NCBI GenBank assembly: GCA_903917565.1
Contig: CAIXBB010000001.1
Location: 248,001 to 312,000, forward strand
Source: an uncultured cyanobacterium
GTDB taxonomy: Bacteria; Cyanobacteriota; Cyanobacteriia; PCC-6307; Cyanobiaceae
Reading direction: 5' to 3'
DNA length: 64,000 nt
In this document: in pieces, positions 1 through 10,202 of the stretch
Numbering within the stretch: the first letter of the stretch is position 1
How the letters are laid out: each line of letters begins with the position of its first letter
Translations under genes and position numbers: made by a program
The notes under the pieces: model-generated
What the model was told of the DNA's origin: nothing
Database searches by the model: none
Seen by the model: only the letters and a program-made list of their open reading frames with translations

Positions 1-228
1 CAGGGCCCGGATCCGCAGAGCACCGGCCGGACTCTCCTGGATTTCCTCCTCCAGCAGAAATGTCCGGAAGTCGCCCTGGGGCTCCGCCTCTAGGGGGTAC
101 TTCTGCAGATAGAGCGCTCGGGCACGTGGAAAGACGGGGCCCGGGGCGCGGGCGAGCAGGCGCTCGAAGGACTGCTGGAAGCTCGGAGGCTCGCTGATCA
201 CGGTGGCGAAAGGACGTTCCCCCAGCAT
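1..228 (-). CDS. Hypothetical protein, 3' end outside the window
   Basis: An open frame runs from an ATG at 228 leftward off the window edge, giving 76 visible codons with no stop. The visible N-terminus starts MLGERPFATVISEP and is rich in Glu, Leu, Arg and Pro. It has no signal peptide or membrane segment, and I recognise no family. It is divergent from the nitroreductase gene, with only about 20 bases between the two starts, so the two promoters would have to overlap. The start is uncertain because the frame stays open upstream of the ATG. Confidence 0.4.
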   Translation of the reverse strand, partial: MLGERPFATVISEPPSFQQSFERLLARAPGPVFPRARALYLQKYPLEAEPQGDFRTFLLEEEIQESPAGALRIRAL

Positions 229-248
229 GCCTGCCTGGTGAGCCCGCG

Positions 249-923
249 ATGATGCGGGTCCCCAGCCGTTTTTGCATGGCCTTCACCCCTGAGCAGCTCG
301 CCGGCGCCCTGCGCTGGCGCTACGCCACCAAGAGTTTCCAGGCCGGAGCCCGAATCCCGTCAGCCACCTGGTCGGCCCTGGAGGACGCCCTGGTGCAAAG
401 CCCTTCCAGCTACGGACTGCAGCCCTGGAAGTTTCTGGTGATCGAGGACCCATCCCTGCGCACGACCCTGAAACCCCACTCCTGGGGCCAATCCCAGATC
501 ACGGACTGCTCCCACCTGGTGGTCTTTCTGGCCCGCCGCAGGATCGAGGAGGCCGATCTGGATCGGCTGATCCAGGCCACGGCCGAAGCCAGGGGGCTGA
601 ACCCCGAGCAGCTGGCCCCCTATCGGGGAATGATGGCCAACGATCTGATCCAAGGTCCCCGCAGCGCGGTGATCGATCGCTGGGCCAGCAACCAGGTGTA
701 CATCGCCCTCGGCACCTTTCTGACGGCGGCGGCGTTGCTGTCCGTCGACACCTGCCCCATCGAGGGCTTTTCTCCGGCCGACTACGACAGGATTCTCAAC
801 CTGGAAACAAGCCTCTACCGGAGCTGCGTGGTCTGTGCAGCGGGCTACCGCGCTCCCGAGGACCGCTATGCAGCTCTCGCGAAGGTGCGCTATTCGGCAG
901 CGGATCTGATCGAAACCCGCTGA
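249..923 (+). CDS. Nitroreductase family protein (FMN-dependent NAD(P)H oxidoreductase)
   Basis: The 224-residue protein has the nitroreductase fold signature. An N-terminal RYATKSF segment matches the phosphate-contacting R-(R/Y)-S/T-x-(R/K)-x-F motif. It is followed by SSYGLQPWKFLV, the usual S-S-x-N-x-QPW flavin-binding loop with Tyr in place of Asn. The length is typical of single-domain NfsB-like enzymes, which are soluble dimers reducing nitro compounds, quinones or flavins with NAD(P)H. The physiological substrate cannot be read from sequence. The start could be 249 or the in-frame ATG at 276 (MAFTPEQLAG), which fits family N-termini better. Confidence 0.85.
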   Translation: MMRVPSRFCMAFTPEQLAGALRWRYATKSFQAGARIPSATWSALEDALVQSPSSYGLQPWKFLVIEDPSLRTTLKPHSWGQSQITDCSHLVVFLARRRIEEADLDRLIQATAEARGLNPEQLAPYRGMMANDLIQGPRSAVIDRWASNQVYIALGTFLTAAALLSVDTCPIEGFSPADYDRILNLETSLYRSCVVCAAGYRAPEDRYAALAKVRYSAADLIETR

Positions 924-1073
924 TCGAAACGGAAAGGGGGTGGACCGCCGTGCCGTCTTGCCCCAGTGTTCGACCTGGATGAACCAGGTGGGGAGTCAGG
1001 GGCGGGGCTTCGTTTCCGGCCGTGAGGCCGGTATACGTTGCCGTCGCTGAAGACTCCCCGCGTCGAAAGGGAG
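924..1073. other. Convergent intergenic gap with inverted repeats
   Basis: This short gap lies between the nitroreductase stop and the 3' end of purK. It holds two inverted repeats: a 6-base stem with a tetraloop (CCGGCC-GTGA-GGCCGG, 1016-1031) and a 7-base stem (GACTCCC/GGGAGTC, 1052-1075). Neither is followed by a clear T-tract on either strand, so they are only possible transcription terminators. I see no coding potential here apart from the purK tail. Confidence 0.3.
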
Positions 1074-2408
1074 TCAGATCAGAAAACTGTGAAAGGCAGT
1101 CACCAACACAGCAGTCCGATCCAATCCTAAGTGGGTTGGGGGGGCAGCGGCCAGATGGCCCGCACCTCCGCCAGCCGGCGCTGCTTGTCCAGCTCTCGCT
1201 CGGCCTCCGAGCGGCCCTCGAGCAGCAGGGTGAGATGGCCGAGCTTGCGGCCAGCCCCCCCCCCCCTGCTTGCCATACCAGTGCAGATGGGCTCCGGGGA
1301 GCGCCTCAAGGGCCCGGCGCCGTTCCAGCTGGTCGACATCGCCGCCCTCCGGTGCGAGCAGATTCACCATCAAGGCGCCGGGCACCACCGCTTCGGTGGC
1401 GCCCATCGGCAGCCCGGCGACGATGCGCACCTGCTGGGAGAACTGGCTGGTGCGGCAGGCCTCGATGGTCAGGTGGCCGGAATTGTGGGTGCGGGGGGCC
1501 AGCTCGTTGACCTGCAGACCCGCGGGACCGTAGAAGAACTCGATCGACAGCACACCCACGTAGTCGAGGGCGGTGAGCAGGGAGGCGGCCACGTTGCGGG
1601 CGAACACCTCGACCCGGTGATCCACCGGCGCGGGAAAGAGCACCCAGTCGCAGACACGGCAGTGCTGGTGGGTCTGCACCAGTGGGTAGCAGGACACCAT
1701 GCCGTGCTGGTCGCGGCAGGCCACCAGCGCCAGCTCCTGATCGAATCTCACCAGCTCCTCGAGGATCCAGTCCTCGGGGTCGACCGAGGCGAGCAGCCCC
1801 TCCAGCGCCGCCAGATCGGCCAGGGGAATCGTGCCCCGGCCGTCGTAGCCCCCACGGCTGGCCTTGGCCATCATCGGAAAATCAAAGCCCTCAGGGAGGC
1901 GGGGAGTGGCTGGCGACAGCATGGAGCGCGCCATGCCAAGCGGCATGGAGGCCTGTCCCGCGTCCGCTGGAGTGGGGGCGGCGGCCTGGAGGACATCGGC
2001 CAGGGGGAACCAGCGGGGGGCCGGCAGGTGCAGGTCACCCAGCAGGCGCCGCTGGCCCGCCTTGCTCACCAGGGGCCGGAGGGCATCGAGTCCCGGCAGG
2101 AACTGGAGGCCAGGACCCTGGAGCTCCCGCAAGGCCTCAAGGGGAATCCACTCGTTCTCAAAGCTGATGGCGTGGCAGCGGCTGGCCAGTTCCCGGGTGG
2201 CGGCCACGTCATCGACGGGGGCCAGCACCACACTGGCCGCCTCGCGGGTGGCTGGATCTTCGGCTGCGGGGGTCTGCACATGCAGGGCGACGCCGAGGTC
2301 CCGGGCGGCCTGGGCCAGCATCCAGGCCAGCTGGCCGCCACCCACGATGCCGATGGCATCGATCGCAGCGGCTCTGGCCTGGGGATCGGGGTCGGCGATG
2401 GTCTGCAC
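1074..2408 (-). CDS. purK: 5-(carboxyamino)imidazole ribonucleotide synthase (PurK), C-terminus frameshifted
   Basis: PurK uses ATP and bicarbonate to convert AIR to N5-CAIR in purine synthesis. The frame opens with a GTG and soon shows the Rossmann-like GIVGGGQLAWML motif. It continues through the ATP-grasp core (KASRGGYDGRGT, then IEFFYGPAGLQVNELAPR). After HLHWYGKQ (about residue 380) the reading passes through a run of 12 G (12 C at 1255-1266 on the plus strand) into an unrelated Gly/Ala/Pro-rich tail ending at 1074. One base fewer would restore GRKLGHLTLLLEG, the conserved PurK ending, and a stop at 1127-1129. The tail in the deposited frame is therefore probably not authentic. The gene may be broken, phase-variable or mis-sequenced. 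The neighbouring ABC permease lies upstream on the same strand. Confidence 0.88.
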   Translation of the reverse strand: MQTIADPDPQARAAAIDAIGIVGGGQLAWMLAQAARDLGVALHVQTPAAEDPATREAASVVLAPVDDVAATRELASRCHAISFENEWIPLEALRELQGPGLQFLPGLDALRPLVSKAGQRRLLGDLHLPAPRWFPLADVLQAAAPTPADAGQASMPLGMARSMLSPATPRLPEGFDFPMMAKASRGGYDGRGTIPLADLAALEGLLASVDPEDWILEELVRFDQELALVACRDQHGMVSCYPLVQTHQHCRVCDWVLFPAPVDHRVEVFARNVAASLLTALDYVGVLSIEFFYGPAGLQVNELAPRTHNSGHLTIEACRTSQFSQQVRIVAGLPMGATEAVVPGALMVNLLAPEGGDVDQLERRRALEALPGAHLHWYGKQGGGGWPQARPSHPAARGPLGGRARAGQAAPAGGGAGHLAAAPPTHLGLDRTAVLVTAFHSFLI

Positions 2409-2485
2409 CCTGGGAGGTCGTTCGAACCAGGGACCAGCCTGCCACCAGGGTGACGCTGGTCACGGCCCAGGCCCACGGGCCGGTC

Positions 2486-3382
2486 TCACTGCAGAGGGTT
2501 CTCCGCGGCGAAGGCGTAGCGGAGCAGGCTGAGCAGCAGCACGATCAGAAAGAGCGCCAGCCCGACGGTGCAGGCGTAGCTGATCTCCAGCTCCGAAAAG
2601 GCCTGGTCGTACACGTAGTAAACGATCGTGCGGGTGCTGTCGGCCGGACCCCCCTGGGTCATCAGGTACACCTCCTCAAACACCTTGGTGGCCCCGATGG
2701 CCGAAATCACCGCCACCAGGGTGATGTACGGGCGCAGCAGGGGCAGGGTGATGTCCAGATGGCGGCGCCAGCCCTCACTGCCATCGAGGGCCGCCGCCTC
2801 GTAGAGATCGGCGGAGATCCCCTGCAGGCCGGCCACGAAGATGACCATGTAGTAGCCGAGGCCCTTCCACAGGGTGACCAGCATCACCGAGGGCAGGGCC
2901 AGGCCGGTGGAGGTGAGAAAGCCAATCGGCGTGAAGCGATCGCCCAGCAGGGCACCGAGCCAGCCATTGACCAGCCCGTTTTCGGCATAGAGCCAGCGGA
3001 AGGCGATCGCCGCCACCACCAGGGACACCAGGACCGGGGTGTAGAAGGCGCCGCGGAACCAGTGGATGCCAGGCAGCTGGCGGTTGACCAGCACCGCAAG
3101 CCCCAGGGCTCCCAGGACGATCGGAGGCACAACCCCCACCAGATAGAGAAAGGTGGTGCCGGTCACCCGCAGCAGCATCGGATCGGCAAGAAGCCGGCGG
3201 AAATTGGCCAGACCCACGAAGGTGAGCGGCTCGCTCACATCCAGCCCCGTGCGGGTGAAGCTGATCACCAGGGCCATGCACGCGGGAATCAGCACCGACA
3301 CCGCCAGCAGCAGCAGAGCGGGGGCCAGAAACGCCCAGGCAGAGCGGGTGGGCTCCGGCGCGGAAGGGTTGGGTGGGGCCAT
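2486..3382 (-). CDS. ABC transporter permease, sugar type (MalF/UgpA family)
   Basis: This is an integral membrane subunit with about six hydrophobic spans. It carries the cytoplasmic coupling motif EAAALDGSEGWRRHLDITLP, the EAA---G loop that contacts the ATPase. Family members work with a second permease, a binding protein and an ATPase in sugar or glycerol-phosphate import. In Synechocystis the comparable GgtC takes up glucosylglycerol and sucrose. No partner subunits are encoded nearby, so they must lie elsewhere or be lacking. I chose the ATG at 3382 (MAPPNPSAP) over upstream in-frame starts because a hydrophobic span follows soon after. The gene is divergent from recQ, and the substrate is unknown. 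Confidence 0.85.
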   Translation of the reverse strand: MAPPNPSAPEPTRSAWAFLAPALLLLAVSVLIPACMALVISFTRTGLDVSEPLTFVGLANFRRLLADPMLLRVTGTTFLYLVGVVPPIVLGALGLAVLVNRQLPGIHWFRGAFYTPVLVSLVVAAIAFRWLYAENGLVNGWLGALLGDRFTPIGFLTSTGLALPSVMLVTLWKGLGYYMVIFVAGLQGISADLYEAAALDGSEGWRRHLDITLPLLRPYITLVAVISAIGATKVFEEVYLMTQGGPADSTRTIVYYVYDQAFSELEISYACTVGLALFLIVLLLSLLRYAFAAENPLQ

Positions 3383-3479
3383 TGGTGCATCCTGCCGGAC
3401 GTGGGCCGATGCACAATTGGAATCGAGGCTGAAGGCCACCGATGCCGCTTGATCCGCCGCCGTTCGATCCGCCCATCCG

Positions 3480-5309
<1,830 letters not shown>

Positions 5310-5336
5310 CCTCGATCCACCGATGCCGCTCCGTCC

Positions 5337-6476
5337 GTGCCGCAGGACTACCGCACCATCACGGTGTCCCTGGCTGCTGATCCCTACCCGATCCAGATCG
5401 GTGAGGGCCTGCTCGGCCGGCTGGGTTCCTTCCTGATCGAGCGGGGCTTCCTGAGCGGCACGCGGGTGTTGGTGGTGACCAATCCGGAGGTGCTGCAGTT
5501 CCATGGTGCCCAAGCCTTGGCGAGCCTCGAGACCAGTGGTTTCGCCGTCAGGACTCTGGTGATGGAGGCCGGTGAAGAGCGCAAGACCCCCGCCACGGTG
5601 GCGGCGATCCACGATGCCGCCTTCGATCACCGTCTGGAGCGGGGCTCCCTGATCGTGGCCCTGGGGGGCGGTGTGGTGGGGGACATGGCCGGTTTCGCCG
5701 CCGCCACCTGGCTGCGGGGTATCGCCGTGGTGCAGGTGCCCACCACCCTGCTGGCGATGGTGGACGCCGCCATCGGCGGCAAGACCGGAGTGAACCATCC
5801 CGGGGGCAAGAACCTGATCGGCGCCTTCCACCAGCCGAAGCTGGTGCTGGTTGATCCTCGGGTGCTGGCCACCCTGCCGGAACGGGAGTTCCGTGCCGGC
5901 ATGGCGGAGGTGATCAAGTACGCGGTCATCGGCGATGAACAGCTCTTCTCCGACCTGGAGCAGGCCGCCGTCCGGGATCCTCAGGCTGGGTTGGCCAGCC
6001 GCGAGGCCATCGGACCTGCACTGCTGCAACGCCTCCTGGAGCGGTCAGCCGCCGCCAAGGCCAGGGTGGTGGCCGCTGACGAAAGGGAGGGAGGACTGCG
6101 GGCGATCCTCAACTACGGCCACACCCTGGGCCATGCTGTGGAAAACCTCAGCGGCTATGGCACCTGGCTGCACGGCGAGGCGGTGGGGCTGGGGATGGTG
6201 GCCGCCGGCGACATCGCCGCGGCGATGCGGCTGTGGAGCCAGGCGGAGCAGGACCGGCAGCGTCGCCTGGTCGCGGCCGCCGGGCTGCCCATGAGCTGGC
6301 CCGCCCTCGATCCCGAGGCGGTGCTGGCCTCCCTGCAGGCGGACAAGAAGGTTCGCCAGGGGAAGGTGCGCTTCGTGCTGCCCACCGGCGTGGGGTCGGT
6401 CACGATCCGCGACGACGTCGATCCCGCCACGATCAGGGCCGCCCTCGCGGTCGGCGCTTCGATTGGCTCCCCCTGA
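5337..6476 (+). CDS. aroB: 3-dehydroquinate synthase
   Basis: AroB turns DAHP into 3-dehydroquinate, the second step of the shikimate pathway, using NAD+ and a divalent metal. The 379-residue protein carries the NAD-binding glycine-rich stretch [19 protein letters not shown] and the loop [17 protein letters not shown]. Candidate metal ligands lie in [11 protein letters not shown] and [11 protein letters not shown]. The gene opens with a GTG ([10 protein letters not shown]). Length and domain order are normal. It follows recQ closely on the same strand. Confidence 0.96.
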   Translation: MPQDYRTITVSLAADPYPIQIGEGLLGRLGSFLIERGFLSGTRVLVVTNPEVLQFHGAQALASLETSGFAVRTLVMEAGEERKTPATVAAIHDAAFDHRLERGSLIVALGGGVVGDMAGFAAATWLRGIAVVQVPTTLLAMVDAAIGGKTGVNHPGGKNLIGAFHQPKLVLVDPRVLATLPEREFRAGMAEVIKYAVIGDEQLFSDLEQAAVRDPQAGLASREAIGPALLQRLLERSAAAKARVVAADEREGGLRAILNYGHTLGHAVENLSGYGTWLHGEAVGLGMVAAGDIAAAMRLWSQAEQDRQRRLVAAAGLPMSWPALDPEAVLASLQADKKVRQGKVRFVLPTGVGSVTIRDDVDPATIRAALAVGASIGSP

Positions 6477-6615
6477 CACGCAGTCCCGGTTCAGGGCGTC
6501 CTTGCCAGGGAAGGCCGGGATCTCCCGGGTTCGATCGTGGTCTTTCGCTGACAGGGAAGGCGCAGGCCCCCCCAGATCGGTGACCATCACCGGGAGGTTT
6601 TTATCCTCGCGGCCC

Positions 6616-7704
6616 ATGAGCAGTCGTCCCAGCCGGTTCACCACCTTTCTGAGCCAGCCCCTGCGACGACTCGGTGCCCTTGCCAGGACCATCGGGCTCC
6701 GGGGCCGCCAGGAGTCGGCCGGGCCGGAGTCTTCACCCGCTCAGGAGCCTTCCCCTGCGGCACCCGTCCAGGCGATGGCAGCGGCCAGCCCAGCGCTGGC
6801 CCCTCCGAGCGGCGGCGATGGGGAGACCACCTGGGTCGCCTTCCTTCCCCGCGATCCCCAGTGGTCCCAGGTGCGCTGGGGCATCAACCCATCCGAAAGG
6901 AGCCGGGCCCAGGCCGATGGGGCCACCCAGCTTTGCCTGCGTCTCGCCGACGTGACCGGACTGGACGGTGGCTCCACCCATCCCCACACCCTGCAGGAGG
7001 TGGTGGTCGAAAGACAGGCCAGCGAGTGGTATCTGCCGGTACCCCTGTCCGGTCGTGATTACCGGGTGGAACTCGGCTTCCGCAAGGGCGGCAGCGGCGG
7101 CTGGATTTCCCTGGCCTTCTCCGCCACGGCCCACGTCCCCGTCCTGGACAGCCCGGCCGTCAGCATGCCCGATCCCTTCGTGGCCTTTTCCCTGCCGCCG
7201 GCGATCGAGGGGGGGGCGGCTCCGGCCGGGGAGATCATCAACGACCTGCACGAGCGCCTCTACCAGAGCGCCACCAGCCCTTGGCGTCGCCTCGGCCGCG
7301 GATCGGAGGCCTTCCATGAGATCGATTCCGCTGCTGGTCTGCAGGGCGGAGCCGACTTCTCCGCCTCCGGTGCGGGCCCCTGGGCCTCCGGCCGCAGCGG
7401 ATCCGGCATCGGTGGGGTGGCCCCCCGCCAGCGTTCTTTCTGGCTGGTGGCCGACGCCGAACTGATTGTTTACGGCGCCACCGATCCCTCCGCCCGCCTG
7501 AGCATCGGCGGTGAGGAGGTTCCCCTCTCCTCCGATGGCACCTTCCGGCTCCAGGTTCCATTCCGGGATGGCCAGCAGCTCTATCCGATCGAAGCCCTGG
7601 CCGCCGATGGGGAGCAGAAGCGCAGCATCACCATGGAATTCCGCCGCACGACCCCCCACGCCAACGTCAACCCCAAGGCCGAGGCCCAGTCGGACTGGTT
7701 CTGA
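6616..7704 (+). CDS. DUF4912-type conserved protein
   Basis: From the ATG at 6616 the protein has 362 residues. A basic, Ser/Pro/Ala-rich, low-complexity N-terminus (about 1-75) precedes a cyanobacterial DUF4912-like region: WVAFLPRDPQWSQVRWGI, then a RDYRVELGFR strand. Near the C-terminus RQRSFWLVADAELIVYGAT and STRAND-rich sequence up to about residue 345 look like a second copy of the same kind of module. DUF4912 is a glucan-branching-like or Ig-like all-beta fold, and its role in cyanobacteria is unknown. I preferred this start to the upstream in-frame ones because a purine-rich GGGAGG lies about 20 bases before it and the upstream extension is compositionally odd. Confidence 0.7.
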   Translation: MSSRPSRFTTFLSQPLRRLGALARTIGLRGRQESAGPESSPAQEPSPAAPVQAMAAASPALAPPSGGDGETTWVAFLPRDPQWSQVRWGINPSERSRAQADGATQLCLRLADVTGLDGGSTHPHTLQEVVVERQASEWYLPVPLSGRDYRVELGFRKGGSGGWISLAFSATAHVPVLDSPAVSMPDPFVAFSLPPAIEGGAAPAGEIINDLHERLYQSATSPWRRLGRGSEAFHEIDSAAGLQGGADFSASGAGPWASGRSGSGIGGVAPRQRSFWLVADAELIVYGATDPSARLSIGGEEVPLSSDGTFRLQVPFRDGQQLYPIEALAADGEQKRSITMEFRRTTPHANVNPKAEAQSDWF

Positions 7705-7712
7705 GCCGGGTC

Positions 7713-7982
7713 TCAGCGGCTCTCCCGCAGTTGCTCGGTGCAGATGGTGATGCAGTCACCGTCGTCAAGGGAGCAGGTGGTGATGCAGGCGAAGTACGTC
7801 TCGACGGGATCCTCACTGCTTAGAACAACGTCGGTATTGAGAGCGTCGAGTCCCCTTGAAGATTTGGGATCGAGATAAACCGTTGCACCACCGAGTTGAT
7901 CTCCTGTTCGGCTATCAAAAGCCCCGCCCATTGCCGTTGCCATCTCCACGCCCTCTGACTGGAATTTCACCCTACCCTTCAT
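7713..7982 (-). CDS. Small cysteine-containing hypothetical protein
   Basis: This 89-codon frame ends 9 bases from the convergent DUF4912 gene. It has four cysteines close to the C-terminus in two C-x3-C pairs (ACITTC and DCITIC) separated by an acidic linker. The N-terminal half is ordinary and soluble, with a GG doublet in TAMGGAFDS. A purine-rich GAGGGA lies about 10 bases before the ATG. The stretch is less GC-rich than its neighbours. I recognise no family. A metal-binding or disulfide-bonded tail is possible, and a peptide-precursor role is speculation. Confidence 0.5.
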   Translation of the reverse strand: MKGRVKFQSEGVEMATAMGGAFDSRTGDQLGGATVYLDPKSSRGLDALNTDVVLSSEDPVETYFACITTCSLDDGDCITICTEQLRESR

Positions 7983-8055
7983 CGCTGGTATTCCCTCAAG
8001 GATTGAGCAGGAATGCTCAAGGGTTCATGTGGAGATGTAAAGGAATGGCGATCGA

Positions 8056-9240
8056 TCAAGGCGCCGGCACGCTCAGAAACAGGGGTGATGTCTCCGGCGT
8101 TGGCATTGGTGCCACTCCGTCCCGACGGAAGGCCAGCCAGCGGAACTCACCGAGCCCAGCAGGATCCACCAACCGCAACAGGGTCTCCCGCCGTTGCAGG
8201 AGCTCCGCCAGCCGATCCGCCTGACCCTGCTGAAGCGCATGCAGGCGGCTGGCCAGGCCGAGCGCCAGCAGGGCCTCTCCCTGCCGGCATCCGCCCAGGG
8301 GCTGCCAACCGCCGGCCCGGGCCGCCGCCTCCAGGCTCTCCAGGCAGAGATGGGCGGTCAGGTCCCACAGACCCGGCTCCCGCAGGGGATCGTCGCTGGC
8401 CCTCTGGCACCGGTAGGCCATCAGGGTGCCGCCGGAGCGCTGGGGCGCGTAGTAGCGGCGTGCCTCATGGGCGTAATCGATCACCAGCAGCCAGCCCTCG
8501 GACAGCGCTCCGGCGCAGGCGGCCAGCCAGGGTACGAGCCCGGGATGGAGCTCGGTGCACCAGCCCTCCGGGCGGCTCCCATCCAGGGGGAGAAGTCCGA
8601 GGGCTTCCAGCTGATCGAGCAGCGACCCGGTCAGGGGCTCGGCGGCCTCCAGGCCAAGGCTGTCCCCCCGCAACACGACGTGTTGGCGGCACCAGAGCTC
8701 CCCCCGGCGCTCGATCCGCTCGATGGCCAGGGCGTCAAGCACTTCGTGGGCCAGCACGACGCCCCGCAGCGGGGCGCTGGCCAGGGAGTCGAAGTCAATC
8801 CAGCGCACCGGCAGGGGACAGGCACCGAGCCGTTGCCGCTGCCGCTGGGCCATGCCGGCATTCGGCTCCACGAGCACCAGTTCGGTGCGCCCGGCCAGCT
8901 GGGGCCAGCCGTCATGAAGCGCCTCCGCCAGTTGCTGGGCCAGCTGGCCCTCCCCCGGTCCGGTCTCCACCAGGGCCAGGGGGGCGTCCGCCGGCAGCAG
9001 AGCCAGCCACTGGGCCACCTGGGGGGCGAGCAGCTGGGCGAACTCCGGACCCAGCGACGGGGCGGTGGCGAAGTCCCCCCGGGGCCCGATCGCCAGGCGG
9101 CCGCTCCCGTAGGCGCCATGGTCCGGGTCGTGGAGGACCCAGTCCATGTAGTCGAGGAACGGCACCGAACCGCCCGCCGCCCGCAGCCGCTGGGCGAGCC
9201 ACCAAGGAACCGGTGGGGAGGCGGAAGGGGGGGTCTGCAC
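8056..9240 (-). CDS. SAM-dependent methyltransferase, MidA/NDUFAF7-like (COG1565)
   Basis: The 394-residue protein matches the bacterial relatives of mitochondrial NDUFAF7, an arginine methyltransferase for complex I assembly. The N-terminal PFLDYMDWVLHDPDHGAYGS and DFATAPSLGPEFAQLLA segments are hallmarks of the family. The SAM-binding motif is LVETGPGEGQLAQQLAEAL, followed by LVEPN and the post-I motif GVVLAHEVLDALA. In cyanobacteria it could act on NDH-1, but that is inference. The gene starts with a GTG at 9240. Its start faces the divergent psb32 gene across 35 bases. Confidence 0.88.
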   Translation of the reverse strand: MQTPPSASPPVPWWLAQRLRAAGGSVPFLDYMDWVLHDPDHGAYGSGRLAIGPRGDFATAPSLGPEFAQLLAPQVAQWLALLPADAPLALVETGPGEGQLAQQLAEALHDGWPQLAGRTELVLVEPNAGMAQRQRQRLGACPLPVRWIDFDSLASAPLRGVVLAHEVLDALAIERIERRGELWCRQHVVLRGDSLGLEAAEPLTGSLLDQLEALGLLPLDGSRPEGWCTELHPGLVPWLAACAGALSEGWLLVIDYAHEARRYYAPQRSGGTLMAYRCQRASDDPLREPGLWDLTAHLCLESLEAAARAGGWQPLGGCRQGEALLALGLASRLHALQQGQADRLAELLQRRETLLRLVDPAGLGEFRWLAFRRDGVAPMPTPETSPLFLSVPAP

Positions 9241-9275
9241 GCGGCGTCAGGGTGACTAAGTGAGAATGCTGACCG

Positions 9276-10175
9276 ATGGGAGCACGAGCGATGGCGACAG
9301 CGGCTGCGACACCGGCGGGAACGGCACGGGATCGCCGGGGGAGTGGCTGGCGTTGTGCGCTCGGGCGGCGGCTGGGGGCAAGCCTGGCCACCCTCGCCCT
9401 CGTGCTGGTGACCTGGCTGCTGCCAGGGCTGGATGGTGGTGCCTTCGCGGCCGACAACCCCCAGTTGCTGCCCGATCACCCCACCCCGGTGATCGATCTG
9501 GCCAAGGCCCTCACCGATGGTGAGCGTGGGGAGCTGGAGGCCGAACTGGAGAGTTTCGAAGCCACCAGCGGCTGGAAGCTGAGGGTGCTGACCCAGTACG
9601 AGCGCACGCCCGGCCTGGCGGTCAAGGGTTTCTGGGATCTGGACGAGCGCAGCCTGCTGCTGGTCGCCGATCCCCGTGGCGGCAACCTGCTCAACTTCAA
9701 CGTGGGGGAGGCCCTGTTCGCCCTGATGCCCCGGACCTTCTGGGTGGAGCTCCAGACCCGTTACGGCAATCAGTTCTATGTGCGGGACCACGGGGAGGAC
9801 GGTTCTATCCTGTCGGCCATCCACGCCGTCAAGGGATGCCTGGCCATCGGTGGCTGCCAGGTGGTGCCGGGATTGCCACAGGAGCAGTGGATCCTCACCC
9901 TGTGCACCTCGATCCTGGGTGGTCTGATCGTGGGGTTCGCCGCCTTTCCGCGCCAGGAGGGACGCCGGGTGGAGTGGACCTGGGTGCTGCTGCTGTCCCC
10001 CCTCTGGGTGATCCTGTTCGTGGCTCTGGGAATGGGGCCGATCATCACACGCACCAACGACGTGCTGCCGTTGCTGCGCAACGTTCTGGGGTTCCTCGGA
10101 GCTTCTGTGGTGGCCTACCTGATTGCCCAGAAGACCCTGGGCGGAGTGCGGCTGCAGGGCAAGGGCGAAAGCTGA
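9276..10175 (+). CDS. psb32: Psb32-like TPM-domain protein
   Basis: The 299-residue protein has an N-terminal hydrophobic export or anchor segment (about 36-57) followed by AFAADNP, a plausible signal cleavage region. A TPM domain comes next (PTPVIDLAKALTDGER through GCLAIGGCQVVPG). Two C-terminal membrane spans follow (about 205-225 and 235-290). This matches cyanobacterial Psb32 (Synechocystis Sll1390), related to plant TLP18.3, which helps protect and repair photosystem II. The start is ATG 9276 or ATG 9291. It converges on the lysozyme-like gene, with a short GC hairpin (10175-10188) between them. Confidence 0.85.
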   Translation: MGARAMATAAATPAGTARDRRGSGWRCALGRRLGASLATLALVLVTWLLPGLDGGAFAADNPQLLPDHPTPVIDLAKALTDGERGELEAELESFEATSGWKLRVLTQYERTPGLAVKGFWDLDERSLLLVADPRGGNLLNFNVGEALFALMPRTFWVELQTRYGNQFYVRDHGEDGSILSAIHAVKGCLAIGGCQVVPGLPQEQWILTLCTSILGGLIVGFAAFPRQEGRRVEWTWVLLLSPLWVILFVALGMGPIITRTNDVLPLLRNVLGFLGASVVAYLIAQKTLGGVRLQGKGES

Positions 10176-10202
10176 CGCCCCGAGGCGTGACAACGCTCAG
10201 AC

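Noticed and set aside
6477-6615. tRNA-like GGGTTCGATC word and palindrome after aroB
   Set aside because: No acceptor or anticodon stem can be drawn around it. The CCGGGATCTCCCGG repeat lacks a T-tract.
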